Below are positions 25,591 to 33,111 of a DNA stretch of 44,901 bases, piece by piece. The stretch is from Ruminococcus sp. (GTDB lineage: Bacteria > Bacillota > Clostridia > Oscillospirales > Ruminococcaceae). Below the pieces are notes generated by a model that worked only from the letters and a program-made list of their open reading frames with translations, was not told the DNA's origin and did no database searches. Location: assembly GCA_019420505.1 (NCBI GenBank), contig JAHZHC010000013.1:1-44901 (forward strand), read 5' to 3'. Position 1 is the first letter of the stretch; each line of letters opens with the position of its first letter. The position numbers were made by a program, and so were the translations under genes.

Positions 25591-26127
25591 TCAAATAAAA
25601 TCTTTATCAATATTAATAATTTCATTTTTATCATTATATGTTATTTGTATTATATATCCGTCGCTAGTATAATGATAAGATATAAAAGGAACATCATTTC
25701 TACCTGTATATAAAAATGTATAATCACCTTTTGGATCAATTTTCTGAACTTCACAAATGCTATGCCCTACAGATAAAACATCAAAAGTTGATGATAGTAC
25801 TGATATATTATAAACTTTAGATAATATTTTATTTCCGCTATGATCAAAAAAAACTATCAGTATTTCTTCATTTCCACGATATACAACTTTGTAATGAGAT
25901 TCAATTTCCCTTAAACATTGAATTGGATAGTCTGCATTCAATTGGTTAATGTCATTGTAATTTGTATTTATTTTATCAAGTTGTTCATCTGAATATATTT
26001 TTGTGATTAAATTAGTAATATTTGCTTGAGAATCTGATACGGTAAACTTCATATTATCTCCTTCTTTGCAAGAGCATAAAAATAGCGCAATTGCAAATAA
26101 CATACAAAACAAATTATATTTTCTCAT
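25591..26127 (-). CDS. Lipoprotein, putative immunity of tip cassette B
   Basis: A 178-residue protein with a lipoprotein signal (FAIALFLCSCKEG), so it is probably anchored on the outer face of the membrane. GAGGTG lies 6 bases before the ATG and the gene starts 10 bases after the toxin stop. The remaining domain is not recognised. An extracellular immunity protein implies that the matching toxin acts on or at the cell surface. Confidence 0.7.
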   Translation of the reverse strand: MRKYNLFCMLFAIALFLCSCKEGDNMKFTVSDSQANITNLITKIYSDEQLDKINTNYNDINQLNADYPIQCLREIESHYKVVYRGNEEILIVFFDHSGNKILSKVYNISVLSSTFDVLSVGHSICEVQKIDPKGDYTFLYTGRNDVPFISYHYTSDGYIIQITYNDKNEIINIDKDFI

Positions 26128-26137
26128 GTGTTACACC

Positions 26138-26854
26138 TCAATTTCCTACTGCATAATAAATAATTTTACTATCATAGTATTCCATACCATTTAATGTCCA
26201 CGGTATTGTATCAGGAGTCATTCCTGAATCCCACAATACGGATTCTCCACCAATGCCATGTTTTTCAGCCCACTGACCAGTATTGGTTTGTCTCATAAAA
26301 TGATAGTCGTAATATAATTCGCCAGTTATTCTGTTGTAAGCATATGGTTGTGTTCCAACTCTTAAGGCTATCTTAAATTCATTATTATAAACCATAGTAT
26401 TAGGTCCATTAATTTTTCTTACAGTTTTCCCCATTGATTTTAAATCTGCCTCTACTGATATTCCGACATCATTTACATCATTCCATTTTGTTGGAGTTCT
26501 TCCACTTCTACCACCTGGTTGTTCATTAATAGATGATCCAATTGCATAAGCATAGCAATTTGGAGAGTTTTTATCATTACTTCCAGGCATATTAACATAT
26601 GGTTGTGCAGTACCAACACTTGATGAACAAGCACTTGACCCCATAGAAGCACCCAACCAACAGAAATTAGCACTCCACCAATAGATCCCATAGCAGCAAA
26701 TCCAATAGTAGCTCCAGCAAGAACAGCTGTCATTAACGGTGATTTTCCTGTAGAATCAACGTTATTCACCGGGTTATTATTACAATACGCAAACATATTG
26801 TTGCCTAATATGCCCTGTCCTGTGCTCACATGTCCGTCCGCATTTATAAATCTT
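26138..26854 (-). pseudogene. Displaced RHS tip B: core and linker frameshifted from a peptidase-like toxin
   Basis: The left end encodes core and linker in one frame (LGNNMFAYCNNNPVNNVDST, then MTAVLAGATIGFAAMG) and the toxin in another (26138-26656, open from MGASMGSSACS). In the full-length RHS gene the same segment is continuous; tip B lacks 4 bases at the join (near 26652), which breaks the frame. The toxin part contains SPNCYAYAIGSS and DYHFMRQTNTGQWAEKHG, a Cys...His arrangement recalling papain-like/NlpC-type peptidases or peptidoglycan hydrolases; this is pattern recognition only. The lipoprotein immunity gene follows. Confidence 0.75.
26624..26854. repeat. Tip B copy of the linker shared with the full-length RHS gene (partner 33601-33835)
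   Basis: The copies are similar over core end plus linker. This one is 231 bases and the partner 235, the difference being the 4-base deletion. Confidence 0.8.
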
Positions 26855-26867
26855 AATATTAAAAAAA

Positions 26868-27323
26868 TTACAAAATATCCATAACTGTTCGCATATCATT
26901 GGTGTCAGTAATATATTGTATATTTTTGTAAAGATTTGATGCAGCGTTTTTAAAAATAGCTTTTAATTCATTTTCATTTTTTGAATATATCTCTACAAAT
27001 TCACAGTCACTTATCAAAATTAACATCTGACATTCACTTTTATAAAATTCATCATATGTATGAATATCATTAAACTCGTAATTGTCAAGATAAGCCTGTA
27101 GTTTCAAAAAAATTATATAATGATTATATTGAATATGTTTTAAAAAAGCATTTCCACTATAATGACTTTTATCAAAAAAATTGTATTTTAAATGTTCATC
27201 CCAAACCTCCGATTGATTTGAAACATGGTACCAAGAATATTTTGAAATATCTACTGTATTTAGAATTCTCCAAAGAACATTTGACGTTATTTGTGGAAAT
27301 TGAAAAGATACTCCCCTTATCAT
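26868..27323 (-). CDS. Putative immunity protein, DUF2691-like
   Basis: The ATG at 27323 is supported by GAGGTGG 7 bases upstream, giving 151 residues. The N-terminus MIRGVSFQFPQITSNVLWRI followed by SKYSWYHV recalls the DUF2691 family of small Firmicutes proteins found near polymorphic toxins; the match is from memory. It is the third gene after tip A, so it may protect against that tip or be left from a lost one. Confidence 0.55.
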   Translation of the reverse strand: MIRGVSFQFPQITSNVLWRILNTVDISKYSWYHVSNQSEVWDEHLKYNFFDKSHYSGNAFLKHIQYNHYIIFLKLQAYLDNYEFNDIHTYDEFYKSECQMLILISDCEFVEIYSKNENELKAIFKNAASNLYKNIQYITDTNDMRTVMDIL

Positions 27324-27402
27324 GTATAAACCACCTCTATTGTCCTTTGCTAAAATCAACTCCCATGATGGTAATCAAATAAAAGTTTTAAAAATTATAT
27401 TT

Positions 27403-27771
27403 TTAGCTTTTTACAACAATTGTTTTTGCCCACATATCTCCTAAACGTTTATTGTCAGTTATAATCAATAATATTTCCACAGGCCATAAAAAGAATAATA
27501 TATTTCTTTTTAAACTGGTAATTAAATTTATTTTTTCTCCATTCACTTTAACAACTTTTATTTTTAAAAGCTTTTTGCCTATACTTGCATTACCAAAAAT
27601 ATTATCTCTGAATAAAATTAACACATATGTTAGTACAAAACATATACAAAATATTAAAAATGAAATATCAGAAGTAATAAAAACTAATACATATGATAAT
27701 AATACTACCATAATACAAATAATGTAAAAATCAAAACCTGCTGCTATTATTCTTCTTGCATTAACTGACAT
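27403..27771 (-). CDS. RDD-family membrane protein
   Basis: A 123-residue protein with about three hydrophobic segments, the RDD-type N-terminal ARRIIAAGFDFYII, the central GNASIGKKLLKIKVV and the C-terminal DNKRLGDMWAKTIVV. The ATG at 27771 has GAGGTG 7 bases upstream and overlaps the end of the preceding gene. RDD proteins are membrane proteins of mostly unknown function, some linked to ion transport. In this context it is probably an accessory immunity or cargo gene of cassette A. Confidence 0.75.
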   Translation of the reverse strand: MSVNARRIIAAGFDFYIICIMVVLLSYVLVFITSDISFLIFCICFVLTYVLILFRDNIFGNASIGKKLLKIKVVKVNGEKINLITSLKRNILFFLWPVEILLIITDNKRLGDMWAKTIVVKS

Positions 27772-28123
27772 TTTCAATCACCTCTAAAATTTCTAAAGAT
27801 TCAGCTTCCCAATTTTCCTCATTTTTCTCAAGGGTAACATATACAATTACACGATTATTTTCTGTTTCAACTGAATAAGAAACTTTCTTTTTCTTTTTTG
27901 TTTTTTCTGTTTCATAACCATGATATCTAAGCACAGAATGAATCTCACCATATTGTTTTTCTAAATCTTCATTTTGCCAAATATATGGCATAGCTATTTT
28001 GTCTGTAGGATTATTTCTTATGGAGTAAAAACCAATAAGTACTACCGCAACAAATAGTAAATACATGAATAAAATAATTGAAATTATTTTAAATTTTTTG
28101 CTTTTAAATATTGTTTTTTTCAT
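27761..28123 (-). CDS. Single-pass membrane protein behind tip A, putative immunity
   Basis: A 120-residue protein: basic N-terminus, one membrane segment (about residues 12-32), then an outward-facing domain with a Lys-rich turn and beta-strand-like ending. It begins 9 bases after the tip A stop with GTAGG upstream, the usual place of an immunity gene. The family is not recognised. Confidence 0.6.
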   Translation of the reverse strand: MKKTIFKSKKFKIISIILFMYLLFVAVVLIGFYSIRNNPTDKIAMPYIWQNEDLEKQYGEIHSVLRYHGYETEKTKKKKKVSYSVETENNRVIVYVTLEKNEENWEAESLEILEVIENVS

Positions 28124-28132
28124 TATTAATAC

Positions 28133-29201
28133 CTACTCTTCTCTCATAATTCTCATGAACTCAGAAGGATCCCATCCTATGTAAAAATGTCCGCCAACAA
28201 TGACATGAGCATCACCACCTATTCCAATAGAAGATTCTTCTGATAAATTACCTTCCACCGGATCAATGATAGGAATATTAAATTGTACTGGATTTTTAAC
28301 AGTTTTTTCGCAGGTATAAACACTGACAGGAGATGAAAATGCAGTGTGATCATCCCAATCCCTAACACAATCAGTTTCAAATCTATGCTCATAATCAGTA
28401 GATAAACCAAATTTTTGCCTTGCGCCTACTTGTAATGATATTCCAGCGCTACCTTTTATAGCTGTATATGAATGATTATTTTTCCAACCAATTGTTAAAT
28501 CATCCTGATAGGCTGAAACTTTAGCCTTTACTGGTCCTACAGAAGCTGCTACTCCAAATCCATATCCAAATCCTACTTCGGCTTGAATTGAACCTTTAAT
28601 AGCTTTTACTACCTTTTTTCCTGTATTATAAACAGTTTTTGCTGCACTGCAAATTGCATTTCCAATGTCTTTCAAAAATTGCGGCAATTGACCTGTAGGA
28701 TCAACGTTATTCACCGGGTTATTATTACAATACGCAAACATATTGTTTCCGAGAACACCTTGTCCTGTGGAAACAAGTCCGTCCGCATTTATAAATCTTC
28801 CTACCTGCGGGTCATAATAACGGCTATTCAGATAATATAGGCCTGTCTCTGAATCAAAATAATATCCACGGTAACGTATCGGATTGATATATGCTACGCT
28901 GTTTTTATCTGTGATTTCTTTTCCGTTTCCGTCTACTGCCTTGATTACATTACCCCATGAATCATATATGTATCTTGCTCTCAGCGTTCCAGAGCCATTA
29001 TAAAACGCCTCTACATCGCCTCGGCTGTTGCATACTGCATAATACAGATGATCTACTGTTCCGTCTGCATATCTGATTGCCGACAGATTTCCGAGAGTGT
29101 CATACAGATAATATATATCCATATTTCCTCTCTTTTCATACACAAGCTGTCCGCCTACATATTCATATGTGCTCTTTACCCCGTTTACGGTTTTGGTTGC
29201 T
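28133..29201 (-). CDS. Displaced RHS tip A: long core fragment plus beta-rich C-terminal domain
   Basis: The frame is open from just after a TAA at about 29204. It carries about 170 residues of RHS core identical to the full-length gene (YLYDTLGNLSAIRY, RYIYDSWGNVIKAV, RYYDPQVGRFINADGLVSTG, NNVDPTG), then a new tip of about 185 residues. The tip is Gly-rich with alternating hydrophobic residues (AEVGFGYGFGVAASVGPVKA, SAGISLQVGARQKFG), suggesting a beta-barrel or beta-sandwich. There is no signal peptide, promoter or good start (a GTG at 29143 is the first candidate), so it looks silent until recombined into the full-length gene. Confidence 0.75.
28692..29201. repeat. Copy 1 of a 510-bp RHS-core repeat (partner 33728-34237)
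   Basis: It appears identical base for base to the end of the core in the full-length gene, with abrupt divergence at both borders. Exact identity implies recent duplication or gene conversion. Confidence 0.9.
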
Positions 29202-29239
29202 TAAAACTTAACGTAAATTATAGTATTGTAGATTTGTTT

Positions 29240-29264
29240 GAGGAGCAGTTAACATATGCTCCTC
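29240..29264. repeat. Palindrome upstream of tip A
   Basis: GAGGAGCA and TGCTCCTC form an 8-bp stem with a 9-base loop, between the broken immunity gene and the core fragment of tip A. There is no T-tract. Confidence 0.5.
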
Positions 29265-29274
29265 CAGTAACAAA

Positions 29275-29692
29275 TCATCCTCCGAACCATATATTTAACA
29301 CTTTACTGTCCTTTTTCTGCATAGCTATGCTGCAATCTCCTCCTAAGATATTTTTATCAGTATCTTCCCAAAAAGATACTATCCATATTTCATCTTTTTC
29401 ATCATAAAATACAGCATTAGGTATATGATTTTCTCGTTCCTTACTTTTTTCCATTCCATTAAATATTGCCTTAGCAATTTCAATTGCTGTCTTTTCATCA
29501 GGAATTACATCACTTTTATATGTTTCAACAATTTCGTCCCAGTTAAGATTACTATAAATACCCGACTTATAAAAAAACAGTTGGTTGCTCTTTTTCTATT
29601 ATACCACTTAATGAATCCTTAATGTTTTCACATGATGAAAGAATTCCCACTTTCAAAACAATTATAAGCAATAAAAGAACACCTTTTTTCAT
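29275..29692 (-). pseudogene. Frameshifted NTF2-like immunity lipoprotein
   Basis: From an ATG at 29692 the frame reads a lipoprotein signal (MKKGVLLLLI...LSSCENIKDS), continues to KEQPTVFL and stops. The next frame resumes at FYKSGIYSNLNWDEI and runs through PDEKTAIEIAKAIFNGM, AVFYDEKDEIWIVSFWED and LNIWFGG to a stop at 29275. The second part fits the NTF2-fold immunity proteins of polymorphic toxins. The break coincides with a run of seven T residues, so a one-base slip there probably caused it. It follows a toxin remnant. Confidence 0.75.
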
Positions 29693-29705
29693 GTATTAAT
29701 CCTTT

Positions 29706-29868
29706 CTATGGCGTTGGCCATTCTATATTGTCGCATCCAAGGTCGCATCCAAGTAAAATGTGATTATCCCATAATACTTTAAACTCTTTTACAAGAGACT
29801 GCCGTTGTTCATCTGTTAATGCAACAGGAGATATAACACCCAAATTTGTTCCTGATGAAGAAAAGATA
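29706..29868 (-). pseudogene. Toxin C-terminal remnant
   Basis: An open stretch without a start ends in SSSGTNLGVISPVALTDEQ, VKEFKVLWDN and IEWPTP before a stop. It directly precedes the NTF2-like immunity pseudogene, as the end of a toxin tip would. Core and body of that tip are gone. Confidence 0.5.
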
Positions 29869-29878
29869 TTTTATTTAA

Positions 29879-30268
29879 TCAAATTTCACTTTGTAATTTA
29901 AGCAAATTAGATAACCACTGTTCCTCACCTAACATTTTTGCTTCTTTAATGCAATCACTTAAAACATAATTAAACCATTCCATATCTCCGTATTCTTTTA
30001 ATCTCTCCCAAATACAAAATGCTCCAGGCCAATTCATATCTAATATCCAATCAAGTAATTGATATAAATATGGGTGTAATTCTTTATCTGATCTTTCAGA
30101 AAGTATCATAGCACAATTATCCCAAACATTTTTATTATGTTCTGGGTGTAACGGTTGTAAAAAAACATTAATACATTTTATTTCTTTTGATAATTCGCGC
30201 CCCCTTTTTTGAATTTCAAATGAGTTATTCCAATCAAGCATGTCCATTATTTCATCAATACTATACAT
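29879..30268 (-). CDS. Immunity protein of tip cassette E, DUF5071-like
   Basis: A 129-residue soluble helical protein. The stretches RGRELSKEIKCINVFLQP, NVWDNCAMILSERSD and YLYQLLDWILDMNWPGAFCI match my memory of the DUF5071 family, which is found next to RHS/polymorphic toxins. GAGGT lies before the ATG at 30268 and the tip E stop is one base upstream, giving tight coupling. Confidence 0.72.
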   Translation of the reverse strand: MYSIDEIMDMLDWNNSFEIQKRGRELSKEIKCINVFLQPLHPEHNKNVWDNCAMILSERSDKELHPYLYQLLDWILDMNWPGAFCIWERLKEYGDMEWFNYVLSDCIKEAKMLGEEQWLSNLLKLQSEI

Positions 30269-30269
30269 A

Positions 30270-31061
30270 CTATTTACCTCGATCCCATTTAACTTTAGTA
30301 GAAACAGACATTAATGTAATTGTCCATATTGAAGATGAACCTAGATTTCGCCACTCAGAAACTGTACCACCTATCGGATAAACAGTCACATGAGTTGGTT
30401 TGTCTTGAACAGCCAATAAAACACCCGTTGAATTTACTTGCTCAATTGTTGTTCGCCAAGAATTTGGTTGAGGTATTGTAGAAAAAGATAACCCACTATT
30501 AGAAGCGACGTCAAATTTTGACGGAACTAAATTCCCAGGGTTTGTGCCATTGTACCTATAAATAGCGGTAGATGAAGGCGGTGGATTTAAGGTAACCTCT
30601 TTCTCTTTAGTTTCAACCTTTGGAACTGAAAGTGACGGAGCAGGAGAAGTAAGGGTTTGATAGCCTGCAACTCCAACAGCTCCTATAGTTAGCAGTATAG
30701 ATCCCGCAGCCGCTGCAACATCCAAATAAGGTGCCGGACCATCCAATTCCGCTAATTGACCGCAATAAGAATAAGCTGGAGACCATGCATTCATTACATT
30801 CTCAATTGCTTCAGCTGCATTTTTGACAAATTCCCACAAATCAGACCATGACTTACCACTCTTATCTGCTCTATTCACCAGATTATTTTCGCAATACGCA
30901 AACATATTGTTTCCGAGAACTCCTTGTCCTGTGGAAACAAGTCCGTCCGCATTTATAAATCTTCCTACCTGCGGGTCATAATAACGGCTATTCAGATAAT
31001 ATAGGCCTGTCTCTGAATCAAAATAATATCCACGGTAACGTATCGGATTGATATATGCTAT
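30270..31061 (-). CDS. Displaced RHS tip E: core fragment, linker and intact toxin domain
   Basis: The frame is open from the palindrome at the left border (AYINPIRYRGYYFDSETG) through RYYDPQVGRFINADGLVSTG and MFAYCENNLVNRADKSGKSW, then an Ala/Gly-rich linker and a toxin domain of about 95 residues (IYRYNGTNPGNLVPSKFDVA, SGLSFSTIPQP, THVTVYPIGG, SSSIWTITLM). The toxin domain is one I have seen on other polymorphic toxins but cannot name. There is no signal peptide and the first ATG is at 30905 inside the core, so it is probably silent in place. Unlike D and B, the whole frame is intact and it could be a ready donor. Confidence 0.7.
   Translation of the reverse strand: MAYINPIRYRGYYFDSETGLYYLNSRYYDPQVGRFINADGLVSTGQGVLGNNMFAYCENNLVNRADKSGKSWSDLWEFVKNAAEAIENVMNAWSPAYSYCGQLAELDGPAPYLDVAAAAGSILLTIGAVGVAGYQTLTSPAPSLSVPKVETKEKEVTLNPPPSSTAIYRYNGTNPGNLVPSKFDVASNSGLSFSTIPQPNSWRTTIEQVNSTGVLLAVQDKPTHVTVYPIGGTVSEWRNLGSSSIWTITLMSVSTKVKWDRGK
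30577..31010. repeat. Copy 2 of the 434-bp core-plus-linker repeat (partner 23810-24243)
   Basis: See partner. The copies end together inside the core sequence ataggcctgt. Confidence 0.9.
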
Positions 31062-31094
31062 ATTTCACCCCAGTAATAATTACTGGGGTGAAAT
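31062..31094. repeat. Near-perfect palindrome at the border of tip E
   Basis: Arms ATTTCACCCCAGTAA and TTACTGGGGTGAAAT (15 bp) around TAA start exactly where homology to the RHS core ends. A related palindrome marks the border of fragment F. There is no T-tract on the minus strand. Confidence 0.75.
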
Positions 31095-31127
31095 GCTAAT
31101 TCTAAAATTAAAAATTTAATAAATATT

Positions 31128-31298
31128 TTAATGGCAATTTTTAATTAATAACGCTACCCTTATTACTGCAATTATAAAATAAAATATTAAAATAATGGTT
31201 TTAATAATTTTAGGATAATCTATAAACAACAAAGTTAAAAGATAAATCGCAAAAAGTAAAACAATAACAATATTAAATATTGATAAAATTTTTTTCAT
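31128..31298 (-). CDS. Second copy of the small membrane protein
   Basis: Encodes 56 residues nearly identical to the first 53 of the 66-residue protein at 22873-23073, but ends early (ILIKNCH-like end: LLIKNCH). Two hydrophobic segments remain. It follows the core-immunity fusion F and precedes tip E. It may be a working duplicate or a leftover. Confidence 0.55.
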   Translation of the reverse strand: MKKILSIFNIVIVLLFAIYLLTLLFIDYPKIIKTIILIFYFIIAVIRVALLIKNCH

Positions 31299-31445
31299 GT
31301 TTCATCATTCCTTGTAAAAAAGTTTAATAGATATTCAATAAAATTAAGTTCAATATTATTACATATCTTCCATAACGATTTCTTCACAAGCTATTCTAAG
31401 CTGATCTCCTGAGGTAAAAGTGATTAAAGTTTCTATATGATCTTT
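31142..31445. repeat. Copy 2 of the about 305-bp repeat (partner 22918-23222)
   Basis: Covers the small membrane gene copy, the spacer and the last codons of the immunity gene, then joins RHS core sequence. Confidence 0.85.
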
Positions 31446-31525
31446 TTTGACCATACAATTATAATATAATCCTGTCTCTGAATCAAAATAATATCCACGG
31501 TAATGTATAGGCTTTATATATGCAT
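31359..31525 (-). pseudogene. Fragment F: RHS core piece fused to the 3' end of an immunity gene
   Basis: The frame reads a diverged core (AYIKPIHYRGYYFDSETG) and runs straight into HIETLITFTSGDQLRIACEE, the C-terminal end of the cassette D immunity protein. The toxin and most of the immunity gene between the two are deleted. The in-frame join is probably accidental. Confidence 0.75.
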
Positions 31526-31559
31526 ATTCCAACCCAGTCAAAATGATCTGGGTTGGAAT
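31526..31559. repeat. Palindrome at the border of fragment F
   Basis: Perfect 12-bp arms ATTCCAACCCAG and CTGGGTTGGAAT with a 10-base loop. It resembles the palindrome at 31062-31094 (ATTYCAMCCCAG pattern), and both are followed on the plus strand by TGCTAATT. Confidence 0.75.
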
Positions 31560-31594
31560 TGCTAATTATAAAGTAAAAAGTTTACCACATTGTT

Positions 31595-31894
31595 TTAATG
31601 ATTAAAATATTGGCTCAAATATTTTTCTTGACATTTAATTAAAGTAAAAGCTACAATAAACAGAAAAAAATATATAATTATAGGATTCATTATCTTTAAT
31701 ACTAATTCATATTGTGAAATAACTTTATATAATAGCATTTGAGCAATTGCAATAGGTATAATTGAACCAAATAAAATTAATAAAGATTTCAAAAATACTT
31801 TTTGTCCGCCAGGAATCCGCATACAATTAAATAAAAAAATATATGGTATTAGCATCATTAGTCTTTGTGTTCGCAATGATATTAGTTTTTTCAA
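31595..31894 (-). CDS. Small membrane protein
   Basis: A 99-residue protein with three hydrophobic segments, starting at a TTG with AAGGTG upstream. It is the second gene after the toxin remnant at 32490-32585 and may be an accessory immunity gene. Not recognised. Confidence 0.55.
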   Translation of the reverse strand: MKKLISLRTQRLMMLIPYIFLFNCMRIPGGQKVFLKSLLILFGSIIPIAIAQMLLYKVISQYELVLKIMNPIIIYFFLFIVAFTLIKCQEKYLSQYFNH

Positions 31895-31928
31895 ATTAAA
31901 TCACCTTGTTTTTATGATTTTAATATAA

Positions 31929-32465
31929 TTATTTATTGAAATTCCATAAATTTAAAACCCGTTTTTCATATTGAGATGAATATGATATTTTTGTTATATC
32001 TTTTATCAAAAAATATGAATATCCATCTTCGTACCCATATTCATCAATTTGTTTAATCTTACATTGTCCGTTTTCAATTACATCTACAAAACCTACAATA
32101 TCATCATATCCACTATCCAGCAGTTCTATTGATACTATTTCTTTTGATTGTAATGCCATTAACAACATAGAATCCATTATATTGTTATTATCCAAACACC
32201 CTTCAAATGGTTTATATAGGTTTAATGAACAAAGCTTTTTCATTTTCTTTTCGTATTGTCCGCCCATTTCAATACGAAATACCTTATCAACTTTTTCTGC
32301 TACTATTCCATCATTTCCTCCATCGGGTAAGGTCATATCTATTGCAATTTCTTTATCATTCACTGCTAAAATAGTTCCATAATAAAATTTTGATGGTTCT
32401 TCACAGTTAGTATATATAGATACCAACGTTCTTGATAAACATAATTCAGATAACATTTTTAACAT
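31929..32465 (-). CDS. Putative immunity protein with two related halves
   Basis: A 178-residue protein with AAGGAG before the ATG. The two halves look related: VSIYTNCEEP, FYYGTILAVNDKEIAIDM and GGQYEKKMKKL in the first; VSIELLDSGYDDIVGFVDVI, CKIKQIDEYG and SSQYEKRVLNL in the second. Each half is beta-rich with an Sm/SH3-like layout and ends in a QYEK helix. No family name can be given. It sits behind the tail of a lost toxin, as an immunity gene would. Confidence 0.65.
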   Translation of the reverse strand: MLKMLSELCLSRTLVSIYTNCEEPSKFYYGTILAVNDKEIAIDMTLPDGGNDGIVAEKVDKVFRIEMGGQYEKKMKKLCSLNLYKPFEGCLDNNNIMDSMLLMALQSKEIVSIELLDSGYDDIVGFVDVIENGQCKIKQIDEYGYEDGYSYFLIKDITKISYSSQYEKRVLNLWNFNK

Positions 32466-32489
32466 TTATCTCACTCCTTTATGCAAATA

Positions 32490-32585
32490 ATATTGATACA
32501 TTATCCCAGATTATTTTTAATAATGGTTCGATTGCTCCATCGTCGGCTGTACTTAATTTTGTAAATACATTTAAAACAACCTATT
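32490..32585 (-). pseudogene. Toxin C-terminal remnant
   Basis: Right after the stop of the 170-residue immunity gene, an open stretch without start reads NVFTKLSTADDGAIEPLL and KIIWDNVSILFA, then stops just before the 178-residue gene. It resembles the remnant at 29706-29868 (KVLWDNHILL), so it is probably the end of a deleted toxin tip. Confidence 0.45.
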
Positions 32586-33098
32586 TTACTTGCTTCTCCA
32601 TTCATTATAATCCGCTTCATAATAATACCACCCATTCTCTGATAACGGTTCTAATTCAGTAAGATACTCTATAACTGGCTTATCCTTTCTGTTTATAGAA
32701 TAGGCAATTCCACGACATTCTTCACCAAAGAACCATTTTTCAAAGTATATAGTATTTCCGTTTTTCTTTATCATCTTATAATTTCTTTTTTTTACAAGCC
32801 GTACAATTGCTGTTGCTACCTCCTCTTCATCAATTTTAACTTCATTTGCAGCAACACCTATGTATAATATATTTTTTCTGAAATCAGATTTGTTAATATA
32901 TATTTCTGACCACTCAAGCTTAGTCAAATATTCTGTAACAAGAAAAAGATCATTTTTTTCTTGATCAAAATATTTTTCCGTATCATCTTTATCTGGTGGC
33001 TTCAAAGAGTATATAGCATTCCAAATACATGATACAACGACAGTAACAAAAACAATAGCCATGATAAACCCTATATTATTTTTAATTGCTTTTTTCAT
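32586..33098 (-). CDS. Immunity protein of the full-length RHS toxin (putative)
   Basis: A 170-residue protein with one N-terminal membrane segment (about residues 9-30) and an alpha/beta domain behind it. GAGG lies 8 bases before the ATG, 13 bases after the RHS stop, the canonical immunity position. The membrane anchor suggests neutralisation at the cell boundary. Family not recognised. Confidence 0.7.
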   Translation of the reverse strand: MKKAIKNNIGFIMAIVFVTVVVSCIWNAIYSLKPPDKDDTEKYFDQEKNDLFLVTEYLTKLEWSEIYINKSDFRKNILYIGVAANEVKIDEEEVATAIVRLVKKRNYKMIKKNGNTIYFEKWFFGEECRGIAYSINRKDKPVIEYLTELEPLSENGWYYYEADYNEWRSK

Positions 33099-33111
33099 TT
33101 TAAATACCTCT

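Noticed and set aside
22823..31559. Palindromes considered as a CRISPR-like or transposon-end array
   Set aside because: They are not regularly spaced, are associated with different sequences and have no cas or transposase gene nearby.
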